This document shows positions 8,330 through 15,653 of a DNA stretch of 19,913 nucleotides, piece after piece (position 1 is the first letter of the stretch; every line of letters starts with the position of its first letter). The stretch comes from Betaproteobacteria bacterium UBA7395 (GTDB lineage: Bacteria > Pseudomonadota > Gammaproteobacteria > Burkholderiales > Rhodocyclaceae): assembly GCA_002470165.1 (NCBI GenBank), contig DKNF01000185.1, positions 1 through 19,913 on the forward strand, given 5' to 3'. Made by a program: the position numbers and the translations under genes. The notes under the pieces were generated by a model, which did no database searches, was not told the origin of the DNA, and worked only from the letters and a program-made list of their open reading frames with translations.

Positions 8330-8926
8330 ATGAACAAGTTTTTTGCTGGCTTTGCCCTGGCGGCGGCTGTTGTCGCACCGGTACAGGCTGACGACATGGC
8401 GCGCGCGGAGGAAATCGTGTCCGGCCGCTGCTTCCTGTGCCACGGCATGGAGGGCGAGGCTGCCAGCGCCGTCTTCCCGCGCCTGGCAGGGCAGCACTGG
8501 GAGTACACCGCCAAGCAGTTGGCCGAGTTCAAGTCGGGCAAGCGCAAGAGCGATACCATGCAGCCGCAGTCCGAGGACCTGACGCCCGCCGAAATGAAGG
8601 CGATCGGTCGTTACTTCGAGGCCAAGCAGGTCCCGGGGCGCGAGGTCAAGGATGCCGAACTGGTGGCGGTCGGCAAGTTCATCTTCCATCGCGGCAACCA
8701 ATTCACCGGTCTGCCCAGCTGCGCCAGCTGTCATGGCGTCAAGGGGCACGGCACGCCGCAGCTGCCGCGTCTGGCCGGCCAGCATCCGCGCTACACCGAA
8801 GATCAGATCAAGCTGTTCAATACTCGCGAGCGGACCAACGACAATGCGGTCATGCACACCGTGGCCTCCAAGTTGTCGGAACTGGAAACGCACGCGGTCG
8901 CGGCCTACATCGCCACGCTCGACTGA
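8330..8926 (+). CDS. Diheme class I cytochrome c, c4-type
   Basis: A 198-residue periplasmic electron carrier. A Sec signal peptide covers about 1-20 (cleavage near PVQA-DD). Two similar domains follow, each with one covalent heme: Cys34/Cys37-His38 (CFLCH) and Cys131/Cys134-His135 (CASCH). Likely axial methionines are Met77 and Met175. The repeated PRLAGQH after each heme site is typical of the c4 family. The start follows a G-rich stretch, GGGGGGG, four bases before the ATG. The gene has its own promoter and converges on fccB, with a terminator between them. It could carry electrons from sulfide or thiosulfate oxidation to a terminal oxidase; that link is inferred from position. Confidence 0.9.
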   Translation: MNKFFAGFALAAAVVAPVQADDMARAEEIVSGRCFLCHGMEGEAASAVFPRLAGQHWEYTAKQLAEFKSGKRKSDTMQPQSEDLTPAEMKAIGRYFEAKQVPGREVKDAELVAVGKFIFHRGNQFTGLPSCASCHGVKGHGTPQLPRLAGQHPRYTEDQIKLFNTRERTNDNAVMHTVASKLSELETHAVAAYIATLD

Positions 8927-8942
8927 TTTTCACGAGCGGCAG

Positions 8943-8975
8943 AAAAAAAAGGCCACCCGTTCGGGTGGCCTTTTT
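8943..8975. terminator. Bidirectional terminator between c4-type cytochrome and fccB
   Basis: Nine-base perfect arms GGCCACCCG (8951-8959) and CGGGTGGCC (8962-8970), flanked by a run of eight A and a run of five T. It can stop transcription from either converging gene. Confidence 0.93.
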
Positions 8976-8991
8976 CATTGTTGCGCAGCGA

Positions 8992-10269
8992 TCAGGCCAG
9001 CATGTCGGCCCAGATGTTCTTCGCCCAGCCCATCGCGGCCTTGCCTTCCAGTTCGTTGCGGGCGGCGGAGACGCCACCGGCGCCCTTGACCGGCTGCACC
9101 AGCTTGGTGGCAGCGTCGTACTGGTGGATCGAGGCGACGTGGATGGCGTTCTTGGCATCGACGAAGCTGTAGCAGGTGTTCATCACCACCGGCGTCGGGT
9201 TCGGCGCCTGGCCGGCGAGCAGGTTGATGATTGCAGCGGCCGTCAGCTTGCCGTGCTGGTTGGCCATGTGACCGGACTTGGGCATGGTCGGCGCCGGGAA
9301 GATGGCGTCGCCGATGACATGCACGCCCGGCGTGCTGGTGGATTCCATCGACAGCCAGTCGACATCGACCCAGCGATTGTTGATCAGCTTGATGCCCGAT
9401 TGTGCGGCGATGTTGCCGGCGCGGTGCGGCGGGATGATGTTGAGCACGTCGGCCTTGAACTTGTCGAATTCGAGGATGGCGGTTTTGCTGGCCACCTCGA
9501 CGTCCTTGACTTCACTGTTCGGACGGTACTCGATCACGCCCTTGTACAAGTCGTTCCAGGCCTTGACGAACAGGCCCTTCTTGGATTGCACGTCCTCGTT
9601 GGCGTCGAGGATGACGACCTTGGACTTGGGCTTGCTCTTCTTGAAGTAGTCGGCGACCACGCAGGCGCGCTCGTACGGTCCCGGCGGGCAGCGGTACGGT
9701 GCCTTGGGAATGGCGATGGCGAAGGTGCCGCCGTCCTTCATGGCTTCGAGCTGCTGGCGCAGGGTGACGGTCTGCGGGCCGGCCTTCCAGGCGTGCATGA
9801 TCTTTTCCTGGGCGGCGGCGTTGTTCAGGCCGGGGATCTGGTCGAACATGAAGTCGATGCCCGGCGACAGAACGACGCGGTCGTAGCTCAGGTCGCCGCC
9901 CTTGGCCAGCTTGACCGAACGCTTGGCGGTGTCGATGGCGAGCACGTCGTCCTGGAGCACACGGACGCCCCATTTGCTCTTCAGGTTGTCGTAGCTGACC
10001 GTGATGTCTTCCATCGACTTCGTGCCGGCGATCACCAGGTTGGAGATCGGGCAGGAGACGAAGGCCGGATTGCGTTCAATCAGGGTGACCTGGACGGAGC
10101 CTTCGCTCCACATGCGCAGGTACTTGGCCACGGTGGCGCCGCCAAAGCCGCCACCGACGACAACCACGTGTCCGCCGGCCTTGTTGCCGGCAGCGCAGCC
10201 ATACAGGGATGCCATGGCGCCTGCGGCGGCACCGGCTTTGAGGAAGTCACGTCGTTTCATCAGCATCAT
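8992..10269 (-). CDS. fccB: Flavocytochrome c sulfide dehydrogenase, flavoprotein subunit
   Basis: A 425-residue Tat-exported flavoprotein that oxidises sulfide and passes electrons to the partner cytochrome. The N-terminus has the twin-arginine motif KRRDFLKAG, then the FAD-binding VVVVGGGFGG. Numbered from this start, Cys73 in SCPISN matches the FAD-linked cysteine of Allochromatium FccB. Cys194 (YRCPPGPYERA) and Cys366 (NTCYSF) match its redox-active disulfide; spacings of 121 and 172 compare with 119 and 176. A GDAIF motif lies near 320. The start is uncertain: AAGGGGG lies 2 bases before ATG 10275 and 8 before ATG 10269, and ATG 10260 gives MKRRDFLK. It follows the cytochrome gene within a few bases. 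It could also be called SoxF. Confidence 0.93.
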   Translation of the reverse strand: MMLMKRRDFLKAGAAAGAMASLYGCAAGNKAGGHVVVVGGGFGGATVAKYLRMWSEGSVQVTLIERNPAFVSCPISNLVIAGTKSMEDITVSYDNLKSKWGVRVLQDDVLAIDTAKRSVKLAKGGDLSYDRVVLSPGIDFMFDQIPGLNNAAAQEKIMHAWKAGPQTVTLRQQLEAMKDGGTFAIAIPKAPYRCPPGPYERACVVADYFKKSKPKSKVVILDANEDVQSKKGLFVKAWNDLYKGVIEYRPNSEVKDVEVASKTAILEFDKFKADVLNIIPPHRAGNIAAQSGIKLINNRWVDVDWLSMESTSTPGVHVIGDAIFPAPTMPKSGHMANQHGKLTAAAIINLLAGQAPNPTPVVMNTCYSFVDAKNAIHVASIHQYDAATKLVQPVKGAGGVSAARNELEGKAAMGWAKNIWADMLA

Positions 10270-10282
10270 TTTCATTTCCCCC

Positions 10283-10585
10283 TTATTTCTGCGCTGCGTA
10301 GTAGTCGGCGATCAGGCTAAGTTGCTCGTCGGTGTAGCCCTTGGTGATCTGATGCATGATCGAGGCGGGTTTGTCGCCGCTCTTGAAATCGGCCAGTTTC
10401 TGCAGCAGCTTGGCCTTGCTTTCGCCGGCCAGCGAATCCATGCCGGCGCCGGGGACGGCCTTGCCGTTGGTGCCGTGGCAATTGGCGCAGGTGGCGGCCA
10501 GGTTGCGGGCGAGATTGGGATCGGCGGCATGTGCACCGGCCGAAGCCAGCAGGCAGACGGCGGCGATTGCGGTGAGTCGTTTCAT
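10283..10585 (-). CDS. fccA: Monoheme cytochrome c, sulfide dehydrogenase cytochrome subunit
   Basis: A 100-residue periplasmic class I cytochrome c. A Sec signal peptide (about 1-20, AHA-AD) is followed by one heme site, Cys33/Cys36-His37 (CANCHG). The likely sixth ligand is Met77 in SIMHQI. It resembles one half of a c4-type cytochrome. In FccAB complexes this subunit takes electrons from the flavoprotein; both monoheme (Chlorobium-like) and diheme (Allochromatium-like) forms are known, and this is the monoheme kind. AAGGAG precedes the ATG by nine bases. It is the first gene of the fccAB pair and faces the ArsR regulator across a 192-base gap. A SoxE assignment is an equivalent alternative name. 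Confidence 0.88.
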   Translation of the reverse strand: MKRLTAIAAVCLLASAGAHAADPNLARNLAATCANCHGTNGKAVPGAGMDSLAGESKAKLLQKLADFKSGDKPASIMHQITKGYTDEQLSLIADYYAAQK

Positions 10586-10622
10586 CGAGACTTCTCCTTC
10601 CTCTGGGTATTGTCGATTTGAG

Positions 10623-10660
10623 CGTGGACGCCCGGATTTTTGGATGTTTTGGCGTCCGCG
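10623..10660. repeat. Inverted repeat upstream of fccA
   Basis: Seven-base perfect arms GGACGCC (10626-10632) and GGCGTCC (10651-10657) are separated by 18 bases. G-T pairs extend the stem to ten on each side. It starts 38 bases upstream of the fccA ATG, so it could fold in the leader RNA or be a protein site. No T-run follows on either strand, so a terminator is unlikely. Confidence 0.55.
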
Positions 10661-10706
10661 TGACCGAGAGGGTATAGCAGTTTTCGAATAATTACATGCT
10701 GCGTTG

Positions 10707-10724
10707 CAACAATATTAGTTGTTG
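10707..10724. promoter_or_regulatory. Palindrome, candidate ArsR-family operator
   Basis: CAACAA (10707-10712), six bases TATTAG, then TTGTTG (10719-10724), in an AT-rich stretch. It overlaps the -35-like TTGACT of the arsR promoter. ArsR-family repressors bind AT-rich dyads of this size, and the gene just downstream encodes one. It sits between fccAB and arsR-sox, so it could control both. The binding role is inferred. Confidence 0.5.
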
Positions 10725-10750
10725 ACTATATAAATACTCAGTTATACATT
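10722..10750 (+). promoter_or_regulatory. Candidate promoter of arsR-sox unit
   Basis: A -35-like TTGACT at 10722-10727 is followed by two overlapping -10 options: TATACA at 10743-10748 (15-base spacer) or TACATT at 10745-10750 (17-base spacer). Either would start transcription near 10755-10757, about 22 bases before the arsR ATG. Confidence 0.5.
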
Positions 10751-10754
10751 GCCG

Positions 10755-10768
10755 TTGACTTAGATCAA
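10755..10768 (+). promoter_or_regulatory. FNR/CRP-type box upstream of arsR
   Basis: TTGAC-TTAG-ATCAA matches the FNR/ANR consensus (TTGAT-N4-ATCAA) at nine of ten defined positions. It ends nine bases before the arsR ATG and would overlap the predicted transcript start, a position that normally gives repression. That an FNR- or DNR-like protein binds here is inferred. Confidence 0.5.
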
Positions 10769-10777
10769 TAAAACGAC

Positions 10778-11113
10778 ATGGACGAGACTAGCCAAGTATT
10801 CGAACAGGTGGCGCACTACTTCAGTCTTCTGGCTGATCCGACGCGTCTGCGCATCCTCTCCAGCCTTTGCGGCGAGGAGCGTCCCGTTCATGAGGTGGTC
10901 GACCAGGTCGGCCTGACGCAGGCCAATATCTCGCGGCACCTGAACATCCTTTATCGCGCCGGTGTGGTGGCGCGTCGGCGTGACGGGAATTCCGTGTTCT
11001 ACCGCGTCATCGATCCGAATTTTGTCGATATCTGCAGGACCGTCAGCATCACGGTAGCCAGCCGTGACATTGGCGAACACCTGGGGATAAAGACCGAGCG
11101 TTGCAGTACTTGA
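10778..11113 (+). CDS. ArsR/SmtB-family transcriptional regulator of sox genes
   Basis: A 111-residue winged-helix repressor. The core shows LLADPTRLRILSSLC, recognition helix TQANISRHLNIL, and wing VARRRDGNSVFYRV. It lacks the ELCVCDL metal motif of ArsR/SmtB metal sensors. Cysteines are Cys31 (helix 2), Cys86 (near the C-terminal helix) and Cys109 at the end. Sulfide-responsive relatives SqrR and BigR use one cysteine in helix 2 and one in the last helix to form a polysulfide link. Cys31/Cys86 could do the same, but the positions are not identical. The stop is 29 bases before soxC, so it probably heads the sox transcript. No ribosome site precedes the ATG, hinting at weak or leaderless-like translation. 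Confidence 0.9.
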   Translation: MDETSQVFEQVAHYFSLLADPTRLRILSSLCGEERPVHEVVDQVGLTQANISRHLNILYRAGVVARRRDGNSVFYRVIDPNFVDICRTVSITVASRDIGEHLGIKTERCST

Positions 11114-11142
11114 AGTCAATCGAGCGGAGGGGAGAAATCTCT

Positions 11143-12489
11143 ATGGGTGATTTAGCAAAACAACCGGGGCGCCTGCAACGCGCACCGGAAAATTTCCTGA
11201 CGGAAGATCAGGTCAAGGCCGTTGCCGCGGGACGTCGCAATTTCCTGCGCAAGAGCTTCATGGCGGCGGGTGCCGCGATGGCCGCGCCGCTGGCAGCGCG
11301 TGCCGCCGAGGGCGATCCGGCAATTCTGAATCTACCGGACTGGAGCAAGCAACTGGGCATGCCGGTGGCGATGAATCCCTACGGGCAGCCGTCGAAGTAC
11401 GAGAGCCAGCTGTTGCGTCGCGAGTCGCCGGGCCTGACCCGCGTGCCGCAGGCCTCGGTGTCGTTTACGCCGCTGCAGGGCTTGTTCGGCATCATCACGC
11501 CGTCCGGCCTGCATTTCGAGCGCCATCACCAGGGCTGGGTCGATGTCGATCCGTCCGTGCATCGTCTGATGATCAACGGTTCCGATCCGGCTTTCCTGAA
11601 AAAGCCCAAGGTCTACACCATGGACGACCTGATGCGCCTGCCGTCGGTGTCGCGCATCCACTTCATCGAGTGCGGCGCCAATACCGGTCTCGAATGGGGT
11701 AACGTCGCCGTGCCGACGGTGCAATACACGCACGGCATGCTGTCCTGCTCGGAATTCACCGGCGTGCCGCTCAAGCTGCTGCTGGAAGATTGCGGCGTCG
11801 ATTACAAGAAGGCCCGTTATGTGCTGGCCGAGGGCGCCGACGGTTCGTCGATGACCCGTACCATCCCGATGGAAATGGTCGAGAACGGCGAAGTGTTCGT
11901 CGCCTACGGCATGAACGGCGAAATGCTGCGGCCGGAAAACGGCTACCCGCTGCGCCTGGTGGTGCCGGGCGTGCAGGGCGTGTCCTGGGTCAAGTGGCTG
12001 CGCCGCATCGAAGTCGGTGACAAGCCGTACGCGACCAAGGACGAGGCAGTGCATTACATCGACCTGATGCCGGACGGGATGCACCGTCAGTACACGTCGA
12101 TCCAGGAGTGCAAGTCGGTCATCACCACGCCGTCCGGCGGTCAGCGTCTGCTGGAGAAGGGCTTCTACAACGTCAGCGGCATCGCCTGGTCGGGTCGCGG
12201 CAAGATCACCCGCGTCGATGTTTCCTTCGACGGCGGCATCAACTGGCAGCAGGCGCGCATCGAAGGTCCGGTCCAGAACAAGGCCTTGACCCGTTTCAAC
12301 ATCAACTGGGTGTGGGACGGCAAGGAAGCCATGCTGCAGTCGCGCGCCATCGACGAAACCGGTTACGTTCAGCCGACCTACGGCCAGTTGCGCGCGGTGC
12401 GCGGCTCGAAGTCGATCTATCACAACAATGCCATCCAGACCTGGAAGGTCGAGCAAAGCGGGGAGATCAGCAATGTCCAGGTTCTCTAA
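11143..12489 (+). CDS. soxC: SoxC, molybdopterin subunit of sulfane dehydrogenase
   Basis: A 448-residue Tat-exported molybdenum enzyme of the sulfite oxidase fold. With SoxD it oxidises the sulfane sulfur bound to SoxYZ, giving six extra electrons per thiosulfate. The twin-arginine motif GRRNFLRKSF lies at about 44-53. The molybdenum-ligating cysteine is Cys177 in HFIECGANTG. The oxidoreductase molybdopterin domain spans about 120-310, and the Mo-co dimerisation domain follows (about 325-440). I chose ATG 11143 with GGAG eight bases upstream; the 14-residue extension to 11101 overlaps the end of arsR. It overlaps soxD by 17 bases in another frame. Confidence 0.95.
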   Translation: MGDLAKQPGRLQRAPENFLTEDQVKAVAAGRRNFLRKSFMAAGAAMAAPLAARAAEGDPAILNLPDWSKQLGMPVAMNPYGQPSKYESQLLRRESPGLTRVPQASVSFTPLQGLFGIITPSGLHFERHHQGWVDVDPSVHRLMINGSDPAFLKKPKVYTMDDLMRLPSVSRIHFIECGANTGLEWGNVAVPTVQYTHGMLSCSEFTGVPLKLLLEDCGVDYKKARYVLAEGADGSSMTRTIPMEMVENGEVFVAYGMNGEMLRPENGYPLRLVVPGVQGVSWVKWLRRIEVGDKPYATKDEAVHYIDLMPDGMHRQYTSIQECKSVITTPSGGQRLLEKGFYNVSGIAWSGRGKITRVDVSFDGGINWQQARIEGPVQNKALTRFNINWVWDGKEAMLQSRAIDETGYVQPTYGQLRAVRGSKSIYHNNAIQTWKVEQSGEISNVQVL

Positions 12490-13264
12490 GTCCATTCTCG
12501 TTCTGGCCACGGCGGCCATCGCCAGCAGCGCTTTTGCCTTTGACAGCTACAAGGGTATCGGTCGTCAGGCCACGCCGGCCGAGGTCAAGGCCTGGGATAT
12601 CGACGTCCGCCCCGATTTCAAGGGGCTGCCCAAGGGATCGGGTAACGTCCAGGTCGGCAACGATCTGTTCGAGGAAAAGTGCGCCTCCTGTCACGGCAGC
12701 TTCGGCGAGTCGAACGAGGTGTTCACCCCGCTGATCGGCGGTACCACCAAGGACGACATCAAGAACGGCCGGGTCGGTGGTTTCCTGACCGACAGCATTC
12801 CGCAGCGCACCACCTTCACCAAGGTGTCGACCATTTCCACGCTGTGGGATTACATCTACCGCGCCATGCCCTGGACCGAGCCCAAGTCGCTGAAGCCGGA
12901 CGAGGTGTACGCCATCCTCGCCTACTTCCTGAACCTGGCGGAAATCGTTCCGGACAACTTCGTGCTGTCCGACCAGAACATCGCCGAGGTCCAGAAGTTG
13001 ATGCCCAACCGCTACGGCATGACTACCGACCACGGCATGTGGCCGGGCGCGCCGGCAGCCAAGGGCGGTATCGGCAATGGCGGCAAGCCGGATGTGACCA
13101 ACGTGGCGTGCATGAAGAACTGCAAGAAGGAAGTCAAGGTAGGGTCGGTGCTGCCGGGTTACGCCCGTACGGCACACGGCAATCTGGAAGAGCAGAACCG
13201 TACGTTCGGTCCTGTCCGCGGTGTTCGCACCGTGGATGGTCCGGCGCACAAGTCCGGGCATTGA
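12473..13264 (+). CDS. soxD: SoxD-like cytochrome c, sulfane dehydrogenase subunit
   Basis: A 263-residue periplasmic cytochrome that accepts electrons from SoxC. A Sec signal peptide spans about 1-22 (SSAFA-FD). One heme site is Cys70/Cys73-His74 (CASCHG), with Met132 in RAMPWTEP as the likely sixth ligand. The C-terminal third contains VACMKNCKKEV, a cysteine pair that is not a heme motif. Paracoccus SoxD is longer (about 380 residues) and diheme, so this is the short monoheme form. GGGAG lies seven bases before the ATG. The assignment rests on adjacency to soxC and the typical LFEEKCASCHGSFGE region. An alternative name is SorB-like cytochrome. Confidence 0.88.
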   Translation: MSRFSKSILVLATAAIASSAFAFDSYKGIGRQATPAEVKAWDIDVRPDFKGLPKGSGNVQVGNDLFEEKCASCHGSFGESNEVFTPLIGGTTKDDIKNGRVGGFLTDSIPQRTTFTKVSTISTLWDYIYRAMPWTEPKSLKPDEVYAILAYFLNLAEIVPDNFVLSDQNIAEVQKLMPNRYGMTTDHGMWPGAPAAKGGIGNGGKPDVTNVACMKNCKKEVKVGSVLPGYARTAHGNLEEQNRTFGPVRGVRTVDGPAHKSGH

Positions 13265-13290
13265 TCCCCAATTCAACGAGAGGAGAAGTC

Positions 13291-13755
13291 ATGAACAATC
13301 AACGTCGTAATGTACTCAAGACCGGTACCGGTGCCGCCGTTCTCGGCGCGCTGGCCGCTGCCGGCATGATCCCGAATGTCGCCCTGGCCGCCTGGAACAA
13401 GGCTGCCTTCGAAGCCAAGAGCATGGCCGATACGCTGAAGGCGCTCGGCGCCGTGCAGCCGGCCGACAGCAGCGATGTTCAGGTCACCGGCCCGGATATC
13501 GCCGAAAACGGTGCCGTGGTGCCGGTCGGTGTCGATTCCAAGATCGCCGGCACGACCATGGTCGCGATCCTGATCGACAAGAACCCGAATGCCCTGGCGG
13601 CCAGCTTCATGCTCCCGGCAGGGACCGAAGCCAACGTGCAGACCCGGGTCAAGATGGGCCAGACCTCGAACGTCTACGCGCTGGTCAAGGCCGGCGACAA
13701 GTTCTACATGGCGACCAAGGAAATCAAGGTCACCCTCGGCGGCTGCGGCGGCTGA
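13291..13755 (+). CDS. soxY: SoxY, sulfur-carrier subunit of SoxYZ
   Basis: A 154-residue protein that carries sulfur intermediates on a C-terminal cysteine. The C-terminus ends GGCGG (Cys152), the swinging arm that SoxAX loads and SoxB and SoxCD process. The N-terminus has a Tat-like signal, QRRNVLKTG, with Val in place of the usual Phe, followed by a hydrophobic stretch to about residue 33. SoxZ has no signal and is expected to travel with SoxY through Tat. AGGAG lies six bases before the ATG at 13291. It is 26 bases after soxD and 30 bases before soxZ. Confidence 0.96.
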   Translation: MNNQRRNVLKTGTGAAVLGALAAAGMIPNVALAAWNKAAFEAKSMADTLKALGAVQPADSSDVQVTGPDIAENGAVVPVGVDSKIAGTTMVAILIDKNPNALAASFMLPAGTEANVQTRVKMGQTSNVYALVKAGDKFYMATKEIKVTLGGCGG

Positions 13756-13785
13756 TCGGATCAACAGGCATTCAAGGAGATAAAC

Positions 13786-14100
13786 ATGTCTACGAAACCC
13801 ATGCGTATTCGCGCCTCCGTCAAGGACGGCGTCACTGAAGTCAAGGCGCTGATCGCGCACGAAATGGAAACCGGCCAGCGCAAGGACGCGAACGGCGCCG
13901 TGATTCCGGCCTGGTTCATCACCGAACTGACCGCCACGCACAACGGCAAGCCGGTCCTGGTTTCCGAGTTCGGTACCGCGGTCTCGAAGAACCCCTATCT
14001 GGCCTTCCGTTTCAAGGGCGGCGCGGCCGGCGACAAGATTGCCATCAGCTGGAAGGACAACAAGGGCGAGTCGCGCACCGACGAGGCTGCCATCGCCTGA
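13786..14100 (+). CDS. soxZ: SoxZ, scaffold subunit of SoxYZ
   Basis: A 104-residue partner of SoxY with an immunoglobulin-like beta fold. Family signatures include PMRIRASVKDGVTEVKALIAH near the start, the central AWFITELTATHNGKPV, and SKNPYLAFRFKG. It has no signal peptide and no cysteine, as expected. AAGGAG precedes the ATG by six bases. A 110-base gap with a stem-loop separates it from soxA. Confidence 0.96.
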   Translation: MSTKPMRIRASVKDGVTEVKALIAHEMETGQRKDANGAVIPAWFITELTATHNGKPVLVSEFGTAVSKNPYLAFRFKGGAAGDKIAISWKDNKGESRTDEAAIA

Positions 14101-14114
14101 TGTCGCAATGCCTG

Positions 14115-14148
14115 GCGGACGGTCGGGGGTGGCCGGCTGTCCGTCTGC
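14115..14148 (+). repeat. Stem-loop between soxZ and soxA
   Basis: GCGGACGG (14115-14122) can pair with CCGTCTGC (14141-14148) through eight pairs, one of them G-U, with an 18-base GC-rich loop. No T-run follows, so it is more likely an RNA stability or processing element than a terminator. Function is inferred only. Confidence 0.4.
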
Positions 14149-14210
14149 ATCCCGGTCAAACGGCGACAGACCAGTGACCGGCAAAACACACATAGTGAAC
14201 GGAGGAGTTC

Positions 14211-15023
14211 ATGGTAATCCGACAGAAATATCTTGTCGCTGCGCTGGCCGTCGGGCTGGCGGGCGCACCGTTGCTCGCCGCAGCCAGCGACGATCTGCTC
14301 GAAGGCATCAATGCCTATCGTGAGGCACTGGCCGACGGCAATCCGTCCGAACTGGTCGCCGCCGAAGGCGAAGAGCTCTGGAAAACCCCGCGCGGTCCGA
14401 AAAACGCCTCACTGGAAAAATGCGACCTCGGCCTCGGGCCGGGCGTGGTGAAGGGCGCATCCGCCCAGTTGCCGCGCTACTTCAAGGATACCGGCAAGGT
14501 CCAGGATCTCGAGACGCGCCTGATGACCTGCATGGAAACCTTTCAGGGGCTGGACTCCAAGGCTGTGGTCAATGCCGGCTGGCTGAAGGGCGAAAAGGAG
14601 AAGATGGCGGCGCTGGTTGCTTACATCGTGACCGAATCGAACGGCCAGAAGATCAAGATCGACATGCGCCCGCCGCAGATGAAGAAGATGTACGAACTCG
14701 GCAAGCTGGCTTTCTACCACCGTGCCGGTCCCATGGACTTCTCCTGTGCGACCTGCCACGGCGACCAGGGTAAACGCATCCGCATGCAGGAACTGCCTGA
14801 TCTGCGTACCCAGGAAGGTGCCGCCGCCGGCTGGGGAAGCTGGCCGGCCTACCGGGTATCGAACGGTCAGTTCTGGACCATGCAGCATCGTCTCAACGAC
14901 TGCTACCGGCAGCAGCGCACGGCCGAGCCGATCTACGGTTCCGACGTGACCATCGCCCTGTCCGTCTATCTGGCTGCGACGGCCAATGGCGGCAAGGTCA
15001 TGACCCCCGGTATCAAGCGCTAA
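14211..15023 (+). CDS. soxA: SoxA, c-type cytochrome of SoxAX
   Basis: A 270-residue periplasmic heme protein that with SoxX joins thiosulfate to the SoxY cysteine. A Sec signal peptide covers about 1-25. One heme site, Cys179/Cys182-His183 (CATCHG), is present. The active-site cysteine that ligates this heme and carries a persulfide is Cys231 in LNDCYRQQR. The N-terminal domain keeps only Cys71 and Cys107, which probably form a disulfide where diheme SoxA proteins hold a second heme. So this is the monoheme type. GGAGG precedes the ATG by five bases. The gene is followed 10 bases later by soxX. Confidence 0.95.
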   Translation: MVIRQKYLVAALAVGLAGAPLLAAASDDLLEGINAYREALADGNPSELVAAEGEELWKTPRGPKNASLEKCDLGLGPGVVKGASAQLPRYFKDTGKVQDLETRLMTCMETFQGLDSKAVVNAGWLKGEKEKMAALVAYIVTESNGQKIKIDMRPPQMKKMYELGKLAFYHRAGPMDFSCATCHGDQGKRIRMQELPDLRTQEGAAAGWGSWPAYRVSNGQFWTMQHRLNDCYRQQRTAEPIYGSDVTIALSVYLAATANGGKVMTPGIKR

Positions 15024-15033
15024 GGAGGCGAAC

Positions 15034-15639
15034 ATGAAGAAGATCAGCACACTGGCAGTATTGCTGCTCGCCCTGCCGGGCGCCTGGGCCGACCAGGGGG
15101 AAACCTATGCCGAGTTCAAGGCGATGATGGATCGCTCCTTCAAGACGACCGGCATTGCCGCCAAGCATCGCATGTACCAGCTGGATTTCCAGAAGGAATG
15201 CTCGCAGGAAAAGCAGCCGCCGAAGGCGGTGATGGACCGGATCGAAGCCGAGCAGATGAAGACCATCCGCTACCCGGCCGACGGCAAGTATTTCGGCGAC
15301 TGGAAGGAGGGCGAGAAGATCGCCGTCAGCGGTCGTGGCTTGACCTGGACCGACAAGACTCCGGACAACAACGGCGGCGGTTGCTACAACTGTCACCAGA
15401 TGAGTCATCACGAAGTGTCCTACGGCACCATCGGTCCCAGCCTGCTGGAGTACGGCAAGGTGCGCGGCAGTTCCGAGGACATCGTCAAGTACACCTGGGG
15501 CAAGATCTACAACGCCAAGGCTTACAACGCCTGCAGCAACATGCCGCGCAACGGCGATGCGGAAATCCTCACCGAGCAGCAAATCAAGCATTTGATGGCC
15601 TTCCTGTTCGATCCGAACTCGCCGGTCAACAAAAAATAA
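15034..15639 (+). CDS. soxX: SoxX, c-type cytochrome of SoxAX
   Basis: A 201-residue periplasmic monoheme cytochrome, partner of SoxA. A Sec signal peptide spans about 1-19 (AWA-DQ). The heme site is Cys117/Cys120-His121 (CYNCHQ), and Met170 in CSNMPRNG is the likely axial ligand. An N-terminal region of about 80 residues before the heme domain, with a single Cys near 56, makes it longer than the classic Paracoccus SoxX. AAGGAGG lies six bases before the ATG. It ends 58 bases before soxB, with a terminator-like hairpin between. Confidence 0.94.
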   Translation: MKKISTLAVLLLALPGAWADQGETYAEFKAMMDRSFKTTGIAAKHRMYQLDFQKECSQEKQPPKAVMDRIEAEQMKTIRYPADGKYFGDWKEGEKIAVSGRGLTWTDKTPDNNGGGCYNCHQMSHHEVSYGTIGPSLLEYGKVRGSSEDIVKYTWGKIYNAKAYNACSNMPRNGDAEILTEQQIKHLMAFLFDPNSPVNKK

Positions 15640-15653
15640 CCTTGCGTGACTTT

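Noticed and set aside
8437..10320. A 627-residue open frame on the plus strand
   Set aside because: It crosses the c4-type cytochrome in another frame, reads through the terminator and runs antisense to fccB. It has no recognisable domain.
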